The notes under the pieces: generated by a model | Told to the model about the DNA's origin: nothing | The model's database searches: none | Seen by the model: the letters and a program-made list of their open reading frames with translations, nothing else | Program-made: the position numbers and the translations under genes | Assembly (NCBI RefSeq): GCF_901933205.1 | Contig: NC_044571.1 | Location: 57,163,994-57,227,993, forward strand | Source of the DNA: Camarhynchus parvulus | Lineage: Eukaryota; Chordata; Aves; Passeriformes; Thraupidae | Direction: 5' to 3' | Length of the DNA: 64,000 nucleotides | In this document: positions 1 to 11,800 of the stretch, piece after piece | Position numbering within the stretch: position 1 is the first letter of the stretch | Layout: the number at the start of each line of letters is the position of its first letter

Positions 1-1324
1 TAGCTCCATCAGCTCACTCAAACATATTTTGAACAGATTATGTACTGCAGTACTTCGTAGACCATACATTAAACAAGAGACTTTGCTCTGAGGCGCTGCT
101 TCCCATATTCCATGGGGAAAAGGAAGCAGGAAAAAACAAAACTCATAGAGTTTGACAGCTACTGAGGCAACACTTGCCATTTACAATATAAGCCCAAATA
201 TTTTTGCAACACAACTATATATTAATTTAATAAAATACACAATATAGCTCTTATACACTCAACAATTTGGCTCATATGCACTGAATCTGCAATAAATCAA
301 TAAAAATATGTCATTTGATGTAAACACACTGAATCTTCTTACATTTGCACATTTAAATGACCATGTGATTTTTGTGGATGTCTGACATTTTCACTTTCCT
401 GAGCTATTTTAGTGTCCACAAATGAATAAAAAAGTGTTAATAATGTTAATTTATTTTCTGTATTACCGTTAAGGTAACTCTTTTTTTCCCCAAACCTTAT
501 TTCACTTCCTTTTCTTTTGTTTTTTAACTTATCACTAACTATTTATAGCTTTGTTGGACACTAAAATGCTAAATAGATATTAAAATCTTTTTTTTTTTCA
601 TTTTATCAAGTGAATTAGCTTATGTGTGTGCAGGACAAGATGGACTATATAATTTTACATTTAGCCTTAATATGATATGTAGTGTTTCATTAATGATGAG
701 GATATGTTTTCTTGAATAATGATCTGGAATGGTTCTTTTTGTTTTATTGTTCTTTTTTTTTCTTTTTTTTCGTATTTCATATTTGTGGCAGATAACTTTG
801 TACATAAATGTTTACCACAAATGAATGTTAATGTTTGGTGTCGCTTGGACTACTACAAGAACTCTTTATAGGACTTTCAGTAGAAGCCTGTGGTGGCTGC
901 TGGAAATGCACCACAGATCAGCATTATTCAACCCTGTTTTTCTTGGGGTTTATACGTAAACAGTAAAGTCAGCATCAGCTATTGAGGACAGTCTTAGAGT
1001 ATCAGACGTATTTCCATTCCATCTTTCTCACACCTTCCTATCAGATTGTCAAAATGGCACTGTCTTTACATCTTTCATTTTGTTCTTGGTGTACTTGACT
1101 CTGTCCTAATGAAAGTTTGGTCAAAATGAAACCAGTGTTATCTGTCAAAAAGAAAGAGCAGTGAAAAGAACATACTTGTGGGCACTTCAGATGTTCGCTA
1201 AAAGCCTTAAAGCAGCATTGGTCTTCCTTCATTCCTGTAATTCTGTTACAACCAGGGAATTTATTTATTTACTTTCAATCAGCAGAAGAGGAATGCAACT
1301 GCCAGCCTGTCCTTATTTTCCCCC
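1..1324 (-). other. PCDH17: PCDH17 3' untranslated region (partial; continues beyond window)
   Basis: The sequence directly after the TGA stop on the minus strand is AT-rich, with no splice site needed. Mammalian PCDH17 has a 3'UTR of several kilobases, so the UTR probably runs past position 1. Minus-strand AATAAA hexamers (TTTATT on the plus strand) occur near 1260-1270, 743 and 449. The first lies only about 60 bases after the stop and would give an unusually short UTR. Which of them is used cannot be told from sequence. Long T runs on the plus strand (about 588-598 and 750-770) become A-rich stretches in the transcript. Confidence 0.75.
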
Positions 1325-2007
1325 TCACTTTCTGATGGCCACAGGGTCGCTTCCCCGACAGTCCTGCAAGAGCTTGTCTATTTCTCTCACAACTTCCTCG
1401 GCATCCACCGACTCCCTGCCTAGATCCCGGGCTGAACGGTCTAACTGCTCCAGAACAGAGTCCATCTCACTGGAGTCTCGGCTCACTCGGGAGTGCATGT
1501 CTGCAAAGGCCCTAGCCATCTGATCTGATGCAATGAAGGAAGAGTCCTTTGACTGTTTACTGGGCGATAGATACTGACTGTCAGTTGACAAGTACTGGCT
1601 GCTTGCTTCAGCCAAGGCTCCTGATTTCACTTCACAACCATCCAGTGGTCCTTTTGTTGAGGTGCAAGGCTCAATGCATGTCTTGGTTGGGCTGCTCGAT
1701 GCTGAGGGAACCTCCTGAAGCAGAGGACTCAGGGCACGTTTGGCTTTTAAGTAAGGTTTAACATTGGCAATGAGAATAGTGTGCTCTCTCTTGTCTTTCC
1801 CAAATGTACAAAAAGTCTTTTTCCCAGTGGGATTCACAGTTTCATATGTCTCAGTCTCAACATTAGCTTCAACTGTGGGTACAAAGAGATTTGTGCGATA
1901 ATCTGCATTCTCAGCCTGACTGGCTGCAGGGAACTGTGGCATCCAACACCTGTCAGAATGACCAAGCACTCTGCATTCATCTGTGCAGTTAACACATTCT
2001 TCTTGTT
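1325..2007 (-). CDS. PCDH17: PCDH17 last coding exon (exon 4), C-terminal cytoplasmic tail
   Basis: This exon encodes the final 226 residues of protocadherin-17, a delta-2 (non-clustered) protocadherin: a homophilic cell-adhesion membrane protein of neurons, whose tail is reported to recruit actin regulators such as the WAVE complex at axon contacts. The acceptor is a pyrimidine-rich stretch ending TTTTGCAG, followed by AA, which completes a Glu codon begun in exon 3. The frame then runs QEECVNCTDECRVLGHSD, the delta-2 cysteine-rich motif, continuing RCWMP. Next come a TYETVNPTGKKTFCTFGKDK block, an SSQYLSTDSQYLSPSK repeat, and an acidic end ELVKLLQDC-like region (residues EIDKLLQDCRG) finishing VAIRK and TGA at 1327-1325. 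I recognise it by near-identity to the remembered mammalian tail. Residue 13 of the exon is Val (GTG at 1969-1967), not a start Met. A strict WIRS WAVE-binding motif was not found here; the nearest match, FCTFGKD, lacks the last Ser/Thr. Gene identity is nearly certain. Confidence 0.97.
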
Positions 2008-3744
2008 CTGCAAAACAAAGGAGAAAGAGAAAAAACTCTAATTATAAGTGGATTTATTTAGGCTAATGAATAGGCGATGATCATCATATGATGGGCTTAC
2101 TTGACATCTGGTTTCTTAATTATGGAGAAAAAGAAGAAGTTGCAATTAAAATATTTCAGAAGGTTTGCACAAACCTGTTAGTTGAGACAATAGATTTATT
2201 TAACTCTGTTCTCCACATATTAAAGCATTCACATAGCCCAATGGAAGTATAAAGGGGTCATTAGAGACTCATTCTCAGTGGAATTGAGCTTCATCTGTAA
2301 AATAATCTGCTGTAGGAATCTTTTAGGCTTTATTCTGTAAAACTCATGCTAGAAAGGAGTGAACCGTACTTAGGGAACTCAAAAAGAATTATAAGGATTA
2401 ATTTTTCAAATCAAATAACTGAGCAGTGACTGCCTTTCTGGAAATACAAACACTTCATAAAAATCAGCAAGCTGTTTTTTCGTTTTTGTCACCTCCATTT
2501 CATTTGTAATTGCTATGTTGTGTGACAGTCACAAAATAAAAAGGTTTTCTTGAAAAGCCTACTTTTCCTGCTGAGAACAGAGAACTAGAATCTTCCATCG
2601 GTATGCATTAAATATAAGCTTGTCAAAAAGCGCATATTGCAATTTTATTAGACATGAGTATGGATCATATAATCAGTTTTCTCCTTTTTTGTTTTGGTGC
2701 AACTAAGTGAAAATGGATTAGCTCAATACATACAATTTGGAAGAATGACAAATGGTGACACACTGTTTGAACTGATGATGTCTTCAGATAGGATTTCTAT
2801 ATCCTTATTTCTTTCAAAGAATATAGCTAAATGAGATTCCCTTGCTACACTTTTAGAACATAAGTTTTGGTACTTATTCTACAATTCAAAGAAAACTTTC
2901 TGGTTTAAAAACCTTGGCTTGAGTGTCATTTGCATTAAATATGTTACATTTGGGCCAATATTTACTGTCTTATAATTGTACTCACAACTCTAACCAACTA
3001 TCAGGAAAAAGAAAAATAATAAATAGTATAAATCCTTTATCGTCTCTACGTTTCAGTTAACTATACATTGATCTTAATAATTTTTCTTTCACAAAATAGG
3101 CATATGGGTTCAATACTCATTTTTTGAGGAATTTAGTATTTAAAAACTGCATGGAATTCCAGTTAGACCAAAAACTGTTAGCATACCTTTAAATATAAGG
3201 ATGAAACACACATACAGACATGCAGAACAAGTCTTCAGAAAAGCAGAACAAACATGTTGAGCCAAAGATGGGGAGAATATAAGCAATCATCATCTTTCAA
3301 AATTAGAAAATAAATTCCTAGTAATCGTATATGATCACCTGATTAATGAATGATTGCACTGCAGAAACATGACAAAAGAAACACCAAAGATGATCTAAGG
3401 GAATCCAAGCGTATAAATCATTTTTCACATTTCTAAAAAGATATGAATAAATAGGACTTTAATTAAACTAAAATTGTATTATGTCACAGTGATGTTAAAC
3501 TGTGCTAATTTGCTCAGAACTGATAGCTGTTAGTGATACAGTAGTATGAAAAAGTGTCATTCTGTATATGAGCTCCCTTCCTTGAAGGCCTTAAAAATCT
3601 AAGTCTGGTGTAAACCCTGAAAAAATACTAAAAGCAAGTGAGAATTACATACAGGGACAAGAGAACAAAGTGATTGTTGAGGAAAAGGATGTAACATAGG
3701 GGCCTTAAACATGAAATTCATAGAGGTGAGCCAGCTTCAGCTGT
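2008..3744. other. Intronic sequence, nothing recognised
   Basis: AT-rich unique sequence between the last exon and a CR1 element. No repeat family, RNA gene or coding segment was recognised. Confidence 0.6.
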
Positions 3745-4702
3745 GTATCTGGTAAAACCATGGAACATGTCTTTCTGGAAGATATATCAAAACATGGAAG
3801 ACAGGGGGGTGATTAGACACAGACAACAAGGCTTCATTGAGGACAGATCGTGTCTGACTAATCTGTTGGCTTTCTAGGATGGGTTGAATGCATCAGTGGA
3901 CACAGTAAAGTCTTTTGTAAGGCCTTTGATATGGTCAAATATTGATATGGCCACAATATTCTTGGTGTTAAATTGGAGACTGATGGATTTGATGATGGAT
4001 TGTCAAATCAATAAGGTAGTGGCTGGATGGTCACATGCAAACAGCTGCAGTCAATGGCTCTATGTCCAAGTGGAAACCATAATGAGAGGTGTCCCTCCAG
4101 GGTCCACATTGGGGCCAACATTATTTATTATCTGCACTAATGAGATGGACAATGGGACTGAGTGCACCCTAGAATCACAACAAACTGAGTGGTGCATCTG
4201 GTTCGCTGGAGGGAAAGGATTCCATCAGAAGGACTGACAGGCTTGAGAGGTGGGGGCCACATGAATATAATGAAGTTCAACAAGTCCAAGTGCAAGGTCC
4301 TGCATCTGAGTTGGAGAAGTCAGTATCATTACAGAATGGTGGATGGACAGATTGAGAGCAGACCAGTTGAGAAGGATTGAGGCTACTGGTAGATGAAAAG
4401 TTGGACACGAGCCAGCAGCCTGTGCTCACAGCCCAGACAGCCAATTGTGTGTGTCCTGGGCTGCATAAACTAAAAGAAAGCATTAATCTGATTTCTTTTA
4501 GTTTGTACATGAGGTAGAAGCTCTTTGATATAAGAGTAGGGAGACACTGGAACAGATTCCCTTGAGAAATTGTCGATGTCCCATCACTTCAAAGTCAGGT
4601 TGGACAGGACCTTGAGCAACCTGATCTAGTGAGGGACATTCTTGCCCATGGTAGATATTTCAAGGTCCTTTCTATGCAAACCATTCAATGGTTGTATGAT
4701 CT
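3745..4702 (+). mobile_element. CR1 LINE fragment, reverse-transcriptase end, internally deleted
   Basis: A non-LTR retrotransposon relic of the chicken-repeat-1 class. Translation of 3884-4237 contains GVPPGSTLGPTLFI, the CR1 reverse-transcriptase motif, then NEMDNGTECTL. The catalytic FADD box that should follow is lost, because the DNA jumps from the ECTL codons straight to the sequence after it. The frame then shifts, and the downstream MKFNKSKCKVLH segment lies in another frame (4189-4380). After about 4465 the element skips several hundred bases of consensus, at a point marked by an inverted repeat (4467-4504), and resumes in the 3' tail ('acactggaacagattccc'). It ends near 4702 with the usual tail. 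It is 5'-truncated and dead. Confidence 0.9.
4467..4504. repeat. Perfect 13-bp inverted repeat with 12-bp spacer
   Basis: The arms AAACTAAAAGAAA (4467-4479) and TTTCTTTTAGTTT (4492-4504) are exact reverse complements. They sit at the internal deletion junction of the surrounding CR1 copy and are not part of the usual CR1 sequence at this point. Confidence 0.9.
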
Positions 4703-5765
4703 CCAAAGGAAACTAATCCACATGCTGGTTTTAGTATCCAATAAAAACTAAAATTATGATGAAAAGCAGGAGTAAAATAACCCCAACCTGAGGACTGTAA
4801 CAAAGTGGCAGAACTGAAAAGATTTTGAGGAAGAAATTTAAGTTTGTTGTGTTTGATTTTACTTCACTTGAATGAGATGGCATTGGTATGCATAACCACA
4901 GAGACAACATATGTGTGGCAATTGCTCAATGAAATGGGAGCCATACAAATGAAGGACATAGCTATACACCTCATTCCACCCATTAGTTCACCTCCACTAA
5001 AGTTCTCTGTATCTAGTTTTCTGGAGTTTCTACAGCATCAAACAGCTGCTGCTTTAAGACAGCCAAGGGAAACTGCTACTCTCACTATCACCCTAAAAAA
5101 AAAAAATCCCCAAACAACAAAACTACCTCCTCCTGCTCCAAAAAAAAAATCACTCAGAAACATAAAACTCCGCAAAACAAACAAAACCAATGTATTTTTA
5201 AAAACACATTGGATCTTCCTGATCCTTCAGAGTAGACTTGCAGCAAGTTCAGCCTCTAACTTTTAATGTGGACTTACAGAAATAGGAGAAAAAGGGGCTT
5301 TCTTCAGGATTTTCCCTAACAGTATCTAAAGTTATTTTTTCTCTCATATAGACTTCATGAGAATTCTGAGTAAAAGATTTCTGGCACTTTTAAAAGTTTA
5401 CCTAAACAACTAATCAGCTTTCCAACTAACTTTTATGTTGCAAGCTTAACTATCCTTTTATGGATATTTGTAAACAATTTTGTTGCTTTATAACAAAAGA
5501 CAAAAATAAAACCCTGCTGCATGTTAGCTACCATAAAATGCTCAGAATTGCACAATCAATGGACCAGTACTTTTCTCTGCTTCTCTCTTTTCAATTACTC
5601 TGTCAGAGCAAGATTCCTCTTTGCTCTTTCCTTTCTCACAAAAAATCACCCAACATTACAATCTATTTCATTATACCACAAAAAAGCCATCTGTAGCAGG
5701 AAAATTCTTTCTGTCTTTCAGGTAGTAGCTCTATGTCATATTATCTTTAAAAAATTAAATAAATA

Positions 5766-5805
<40 letters not shown>

Positions 5806-8705
5806 ATTCTCTGCTCTGTACATTGACAACACACATTTATACATCCATATATATATCTATATGAAATATAGAAGTAGAAAATTCTATTTTCACACTGACT
5901 CTTTCTAGAACTCAACTGAACTGTATTTCTTTTAAAAAATAAATATTCCCTGAACTAAGATTGAAACAAACAAGCTCAGATGAAAGGTAAAGTTCAGAGA
6001 AGTTCTCAGTCACTAGAAATAAGTACTGCAAACTTATTCAGTAGGTATTCTGTTCTGTGCCAAAAGCTATGCTTTGAGATTTTCAACACTCATTAGGTTA
6101 ATTTATTACAACCAAGTTATGTTTGAAGATTTATATTTTTAGCTCTCACACACATGCATACACATACATTGGTATGAGGAAGGGTCTTTCACAGTGTTTA
6201 GATTATTCATTACTGCCAACAGAAATACAAACTTTGGTGGCAATCTCTAAGTAAAAGAGATATATGTCATATAGCATATATATGTTATGTATATATTGCA
6301 TGCTCTATTTTCTTCCCCCTCTCATTTCCTGTATTTTAAAGCAGTTTTTATACTTGCATTCCTACTCACTGTATTGAATAACTTTCCATTTCTGCTCCCT
6401 GGACATGGCAGCAGTGACTGAATTAAATATGAAGCCAAAAAACAGCAAAAAATACACTGAATGACCTTGATTTGAAACCCACCTGCATTGCATGAGCTTT
6501 GTTCCTCTAGCCCTGAAAATCTCGGCCTTTGTATTTAATTCTTTAGTGTCACATCATAGGGAATGGATTTTGAGTATTGATTATCATACATTATAAGCTG
6601 CTTGTCTCACCATTAGCCTGTAATTTTGACTGCTACAGCTACCACACAGCGAAGAAAATCAAACAGGGATTTTTGTACTAGTAGCAGAAACTACAAACAC
6701 GAAGTGAACTATCACCACCAAGGGCCAAATTAGTACATATGAGAAAATAGAATCAATTTAAAAGTAAATATATAAATATATATATGTAAAATAGGTTATA
6801 TGCTGTGCTGTTCAGCAAGATGTGCTGGTAGAGTGATATGCACCATTAGTCTTTATCTCTGCGCTTGTCTCCCTCCCGTTGAAAATAAACCCTTAACAGT
6901 GCATGTGTGTACAATAAACAGCAGCAGTCTGGAGGTTTTCCCAACTCTCTGGAGCTTTAAGGGTAAACAGTCAGAAGTGCTTTATGCACTTAGGGGAGAA
7001 CATACACTAAAATAGAACTGCTAAATTATCAGCTGCAGAAAGAAAAGGAAACAAGATATCTGTAAACAACAGTCGCCTAGATAGGAAACATATTCTGGAT
7101 GGAAATTCAGAGGTGGTGTAGGATGAGAGTTATACTGGCAACATATAAAATGTAATGCAAGGTATGTATTTTGGCACAGCAGTAACTTATATATTTTATT
7201 CTATTAGTAGATGAGTTATATTTAATATCTGCCTTATATAGCAATTTAAGAGAAAAAGATTTTTTTATTGTGGTATCTACAATTTCCTACACTTTCTTTA
7301 TAAATACTGAACAAAATTAATTGTGGGTACTGATTTCACCCTAAATATATTGCACTATGAAGGTAATTATTTAATGCTTTAGATAGATGGCTCTTTTCAA
7401 TGGTTAAAACAGATATCTTATTTTGACTCACTAATTATATGAAATTCGCATAATGATAAAAAAGAGGAAGCTCAATATTTTTTTTTTTAAGCAGTAACTC
7501 AATGGAAAAATCAAATCAATAAATACATTTTTTTTTGCAATTTAACTGGTCCCTAATTATTTAAATTATACATGCATAGAAAGCAAAAAAGCAAATTTAA
7601 AGTAAACATCAGCATCCAAACAAGTCCAAGAAATATTTTATGTACTATACTTATGGGATGAAGAACATTATAGTCTATATTGAAGTACTCCATACAATTT
7701 AATACTAAATGTCAAGATTCCCATATATGGGAAATCAGAGTATAAATACATGTATATACACATATACATATATGCTTTTATATATATATTTATGTAAATA
7801 AATTAATCTATGTATATTTAAAGTCTGATTACCTCCATAAACAGGTCTGGATACATAAATAGGCATAGACTTAGACCTACAGCTACATCTATGCCATCCT
7901 ATTCCTTACAAAACCTGTAAATTATTTTATCAAATTTTATTTGGAGTTAAACAAGGCAGACAGAGTAAGATCATTATAATTTATAAGATTTGAACTGATT
8001 GTCATTCAAGTGCATTCTTTCCTAAGAACTTCTCACTCACAAAATACTCAAAAATGTAGCTTTTTATTGCCATTTGTTCATCTACTAAAGACTAAATAAG
8101 AATATGCCTAGCTAAGTACATGACTAAATATTTTAAAATACCATTAGCTTTCATTGTTTTTAATTGTCCTAGGAAAGCATATCTTTCAGACATCCTTTTT
8201 TCTCTTTCAGTGGGGGATGTCTCGTTTTTTGCTATTGCATAAACACCTTCTTCTAACTGACTATTTTTTAAAATTCCTTTCTATGAATGTGGAAGATAAA
8301 AATAAGCCTTAATTGTCAGGGATGCTTCATAGGTTGATTCCATTGACTGAAATGACTATCAACTAACAGGTCCAAATAAAAAATAAACCAGAGGACCCAT
8401 TTCAAAATATATGCTCCCTTATTTTTGAAAGCATGCAGTTCCACAATACCTCCACTCTTTAAATGCTCTATTCTTCATTGTGTTACAGTGAATAGTAAAG
8501 CACATCTTTGATGATCCTTTTTTTCACATAACAAAGATCTGTCTGTGAATGAATATATATACACTGACTTGTGCAGCAAACCAGCCTTGATGTTGTGAAT
8601 TTTTGTTCATTATTGAAAGTATTTCCATTTAGAATTTACTCAGTTATGAAACAAAGTGTAAAATTCTCTGCAGCTTATATGTCCCTGGTCTAACCAAAAA
8701 CACAG
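4703..8705. other. Intronic sequence with AT microsatellites, no gene recognised
   Basis: AT-rich unique DNA. It contains A-rich runs near 5096-5150, an (AT)17 microsatellite (5769-5802), and TA/TACA-rich patches near 6255-6300, 6765-6790 and 7740-7820. Open frames here are low-complexity and do not resemble proteins. Confidence 0.6.
5769..5802. repeat. (AT)17 microsatellite
   Basis: An uninterrupted AT dinucleotide run of 34 bases. Confidence 0.97.
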
Positions 8706-8890
8706 TATTCTTTACTCTGAGGGTGGTGATGTACTGGAACAGGTGGTCCCATTCCTGGAAGTGTCCAAGGCCAGGCTGGATGGGGTTTTGGGCAACCTGG
8801 TTTAGTGGATGGTGTCCCTGCCCATGACAGGGCAGTTGGAACTAGATGATCTTTAAGATCCTTTATACTCAAACCATTCCATGATTTTAT
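8706..8890 (+). mobile_element. CR1 LINE 3' tail
   Basis: Matches the CR1 3' end: 'gagggtggtgatgtactgg', a small deletion, 'aggctggatgg', 'ggcaacctggtttagtgga', 'gtgtccctgcccatgacagg', and the terminal region with 'gatgatctttaagatcc' and 'ccattccatgatt'. It is 5'-truncated, as most CR1 copies are, and has no coding capacity. Confidence 0.93.
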
Positions 8891-11800
8891 TTAAAAAACC
8901 TCCACCAACACCAGTATGTGTTTTAGACTAATAAAATAATGCTATGCTTCATATTTTCAATACCTTAAATAGATATGAAAGATCTGTATTTTCTGTACAT
9001 ATGTGTAAGCAGATGGACAATAAATGCCACATAATATCTAACAGAGGATGTAATTAACTCCGCTTTTCAGAACTTCAGTAATTCCTAAAATATGACCAGA
9101 AAACCTTACAGAACTTACATTAAATGGTGGCTTACTTTTTTTTCTTTTTAATTGAGACAGGCAATAGCCTTTACTAAAGAACTAGAAAGGCTATAGGTAG
9201 ATATTTATTACAGGAGACAAATAACGTGTGCTTTGGCATGTCCTAAACACCGGGTCTACATGACATTTCTATTGAGAACAATCATCTAAAGCACTACCTC
9301 TGTGGTTGGATTTCTGTTTAATTACAATTGATTTTGACATAAATGAGCAGAGATAAACAAATACTTCTATACTTCTCTTGCTGTTATTAAACAGAGCTGT
9401 CTCCTCTCTGAGTATTTATATTGGCTTGTCTGTTTAAAGGCTCCTTTCAGTCAGGCAAAGCAATTATGAAGCTCAGATTAGCAAAATAACTGGCAGTAGA
9501 ACAAGAGTGGACTGCCACATTTGTAAACCTCTTGGATCTCATGTTTTTCTCCTGATATTATAAATACAAGTTTCTGAGGTTTATAATTCTTACCGTTTCC
9601 CACAGGTGGTGTTGGGTTTTTGTTTAGTTGGCTTTGTTTGCTTGTTTTCTAGATACAGGATAAAGACAATATATGTTTATATTGTTATGACATAAAACAC
9701 TTCAAAAGCCATAGAAGCATGATGACCTATGGATTTAATTCTAGTTCACATTTGTCCCAGACAATAAATATTGGAGGAATATTTCAGGATTACAGGAAGC
9801 ACTGTGGAAAATTTAAAACATTTCTTACAGAAGTATGATTTAATTAAATGATTACAATTTAATGACAATCACATATTTTTATTAAAAACAAAATAAGAGA
9901 AAGAAAATATTTGTGTTACCTGAAAATTTTCCATCCTCACAGCGGGCTGGTCCACAGATCCCAACAATGGGTCTTTGGCCTCTGCCTTGCTGTTCTGGAG
10001 GCAAATCAGACCTGTGAGTCACAGACAGGGATAGGCTCTGCTTCCAAAATTCACAGCAATGTCAAAACTTCCGCAGCAGATAAACAGCTTCTACCTGTGA
10101 CCCAGACACAGCTCATGGCCCTTGAAATTTTCCCTAATTTTCTCAGTGGTACAAACCCACAATTCTATATTTGGCAGTGAACTGAAAATATCTAACTAGT
10201 AAAAGATATGTCTCATTTCTTCCTAATAGAGGAGAAAGAAGAAAATGGACACCCAATCTTGATTTCTGCTGTTTGCCTATAAGTTGGCTGGCCCTCACTC
10301 TAATTTACAGTGAAAAGATCATACAACAGTCATGAAATGGTCATTTTGGTCTCTTCCCCATCCCACATAAGAAAGTCGTCCTAGCACAGGGTCGCAGGCA
10401 GAAAATGTACAAAGGCTACATGTGCCAGTCCTGCACTTAGCTGAGAAGCTACTGGGAAACTTTGACACATTGATAGTTTTAAACTCTAAATCTTTGTTGT
10501 AGAGCCCCAAGCTGTTTCCTGAGAAAGAAGAAAAACTAAACTGCAGTAATTAACAGAAGAGGACAGCCTCGTGGATCTTTTAGAAAGCACATTTTCACTC
10601 TTGATCAAGGCAGTGCAAAAGATATTACAGTGGCATTGTTTCAGCACTAGCATCTACAAAAGCAATGATTCTTAAATCTGAAACTTAATTGAATTTGTGT
10701 AATCATTTGCACAATTTGCATGATATTCACATTCTTTTTACTAACTTTATTGTGAGCTAGTCATAATTATAGTATCAATGATTTCCATATCTAATTTGCA
10801 GCACTTAGTAAATGCTGCATATTGTAGTGTGTCAATGCTTATAATCTAGTCATTAACCAGGACCATTGTGAGCCTGCCTATACAAATATTAACAGATTGT
10901 ATAGTTAGAGACAAAAGGTAACAAGTGATTATGACAAACAAAAGCAATGAATGGGAAGAAAAGACAACATTAATGAAAATATAATCATGCTGTTGACATT
11001 TCCTAAAAATACCAATATAAAAGCTCCATAATTTCAAGGAGATATCTCCATCTGTCAGACCATCAAGCCACCAGCGATGAGCTATATGTTACACCACTGA
11101 ACTTTCCTTACCAATTGCCAATTATCTCAGCATACAAATCTTTAATTAGAAGGTACCAAGCTTTTTGCTTTGCAAGCTTGCCTCAAATTTGGATATGACA
11201 ACTTGTTTACAGATATTGACTGAGGAGGGTGCCACTGAGGAGAGAGACGTGACAGGTTTCTGAAGAAATCTCTATGTTCTTTTGATGGCTCTGTTTACAT
11301 CCTGACTGTAGGTAGACTCTGTTTAATGGAAGTCTGTCAGCCCCTGTGTAGGAGCCTGGCTTTGCCCGAAACAAAATCAGTCCAGTGACACTCTTCGAAT
11401 GCCACCTGTTTTCCTTTGCAAAGTCTCATAAAAACAATTACAAAGGCTTCATGGATGCTGAACCACTCAAAATCTGAATGGTCGCTTTGGTGAAAGAGGG
11501 TATTTTTCCTCCCCATTCCTGCCAGTGTGCCTGGATTTACATTCAAAACCTCTTTCAACAGCCATAACGAGACCATGTGGGTTTTATACTGACAGATGGG
11601 AAAACCCTACTGGGTTATCATACCCTGCTTCAAGGGTTGCTGTTGTAAACAGGTCATATACTTTGGACTTCGCGGAAGGTTTACAATGCATCTGACAGAA
11701 GAGGAGGAAGAACACTTTTCATGTTGCTGCTCTCAGAAAAAACTTCAGGTTGTCTAGACATTGTAAGGACCTCTCACTTGGACATAGAGATACAGAAATA

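Noticed and set aside
1161..2041. Plus-strand open frames opposite the last exon of PCDH17
   Set aside because: They are antisense shadows of the real minus-strand coding exon.
4844..5266. 140-codon open frame with Lys/Pro-rich middle
   Set aside because: It spans A-runs in intronic DNA, its composition follows local AT content, and it has no recognisable domain or splice context.
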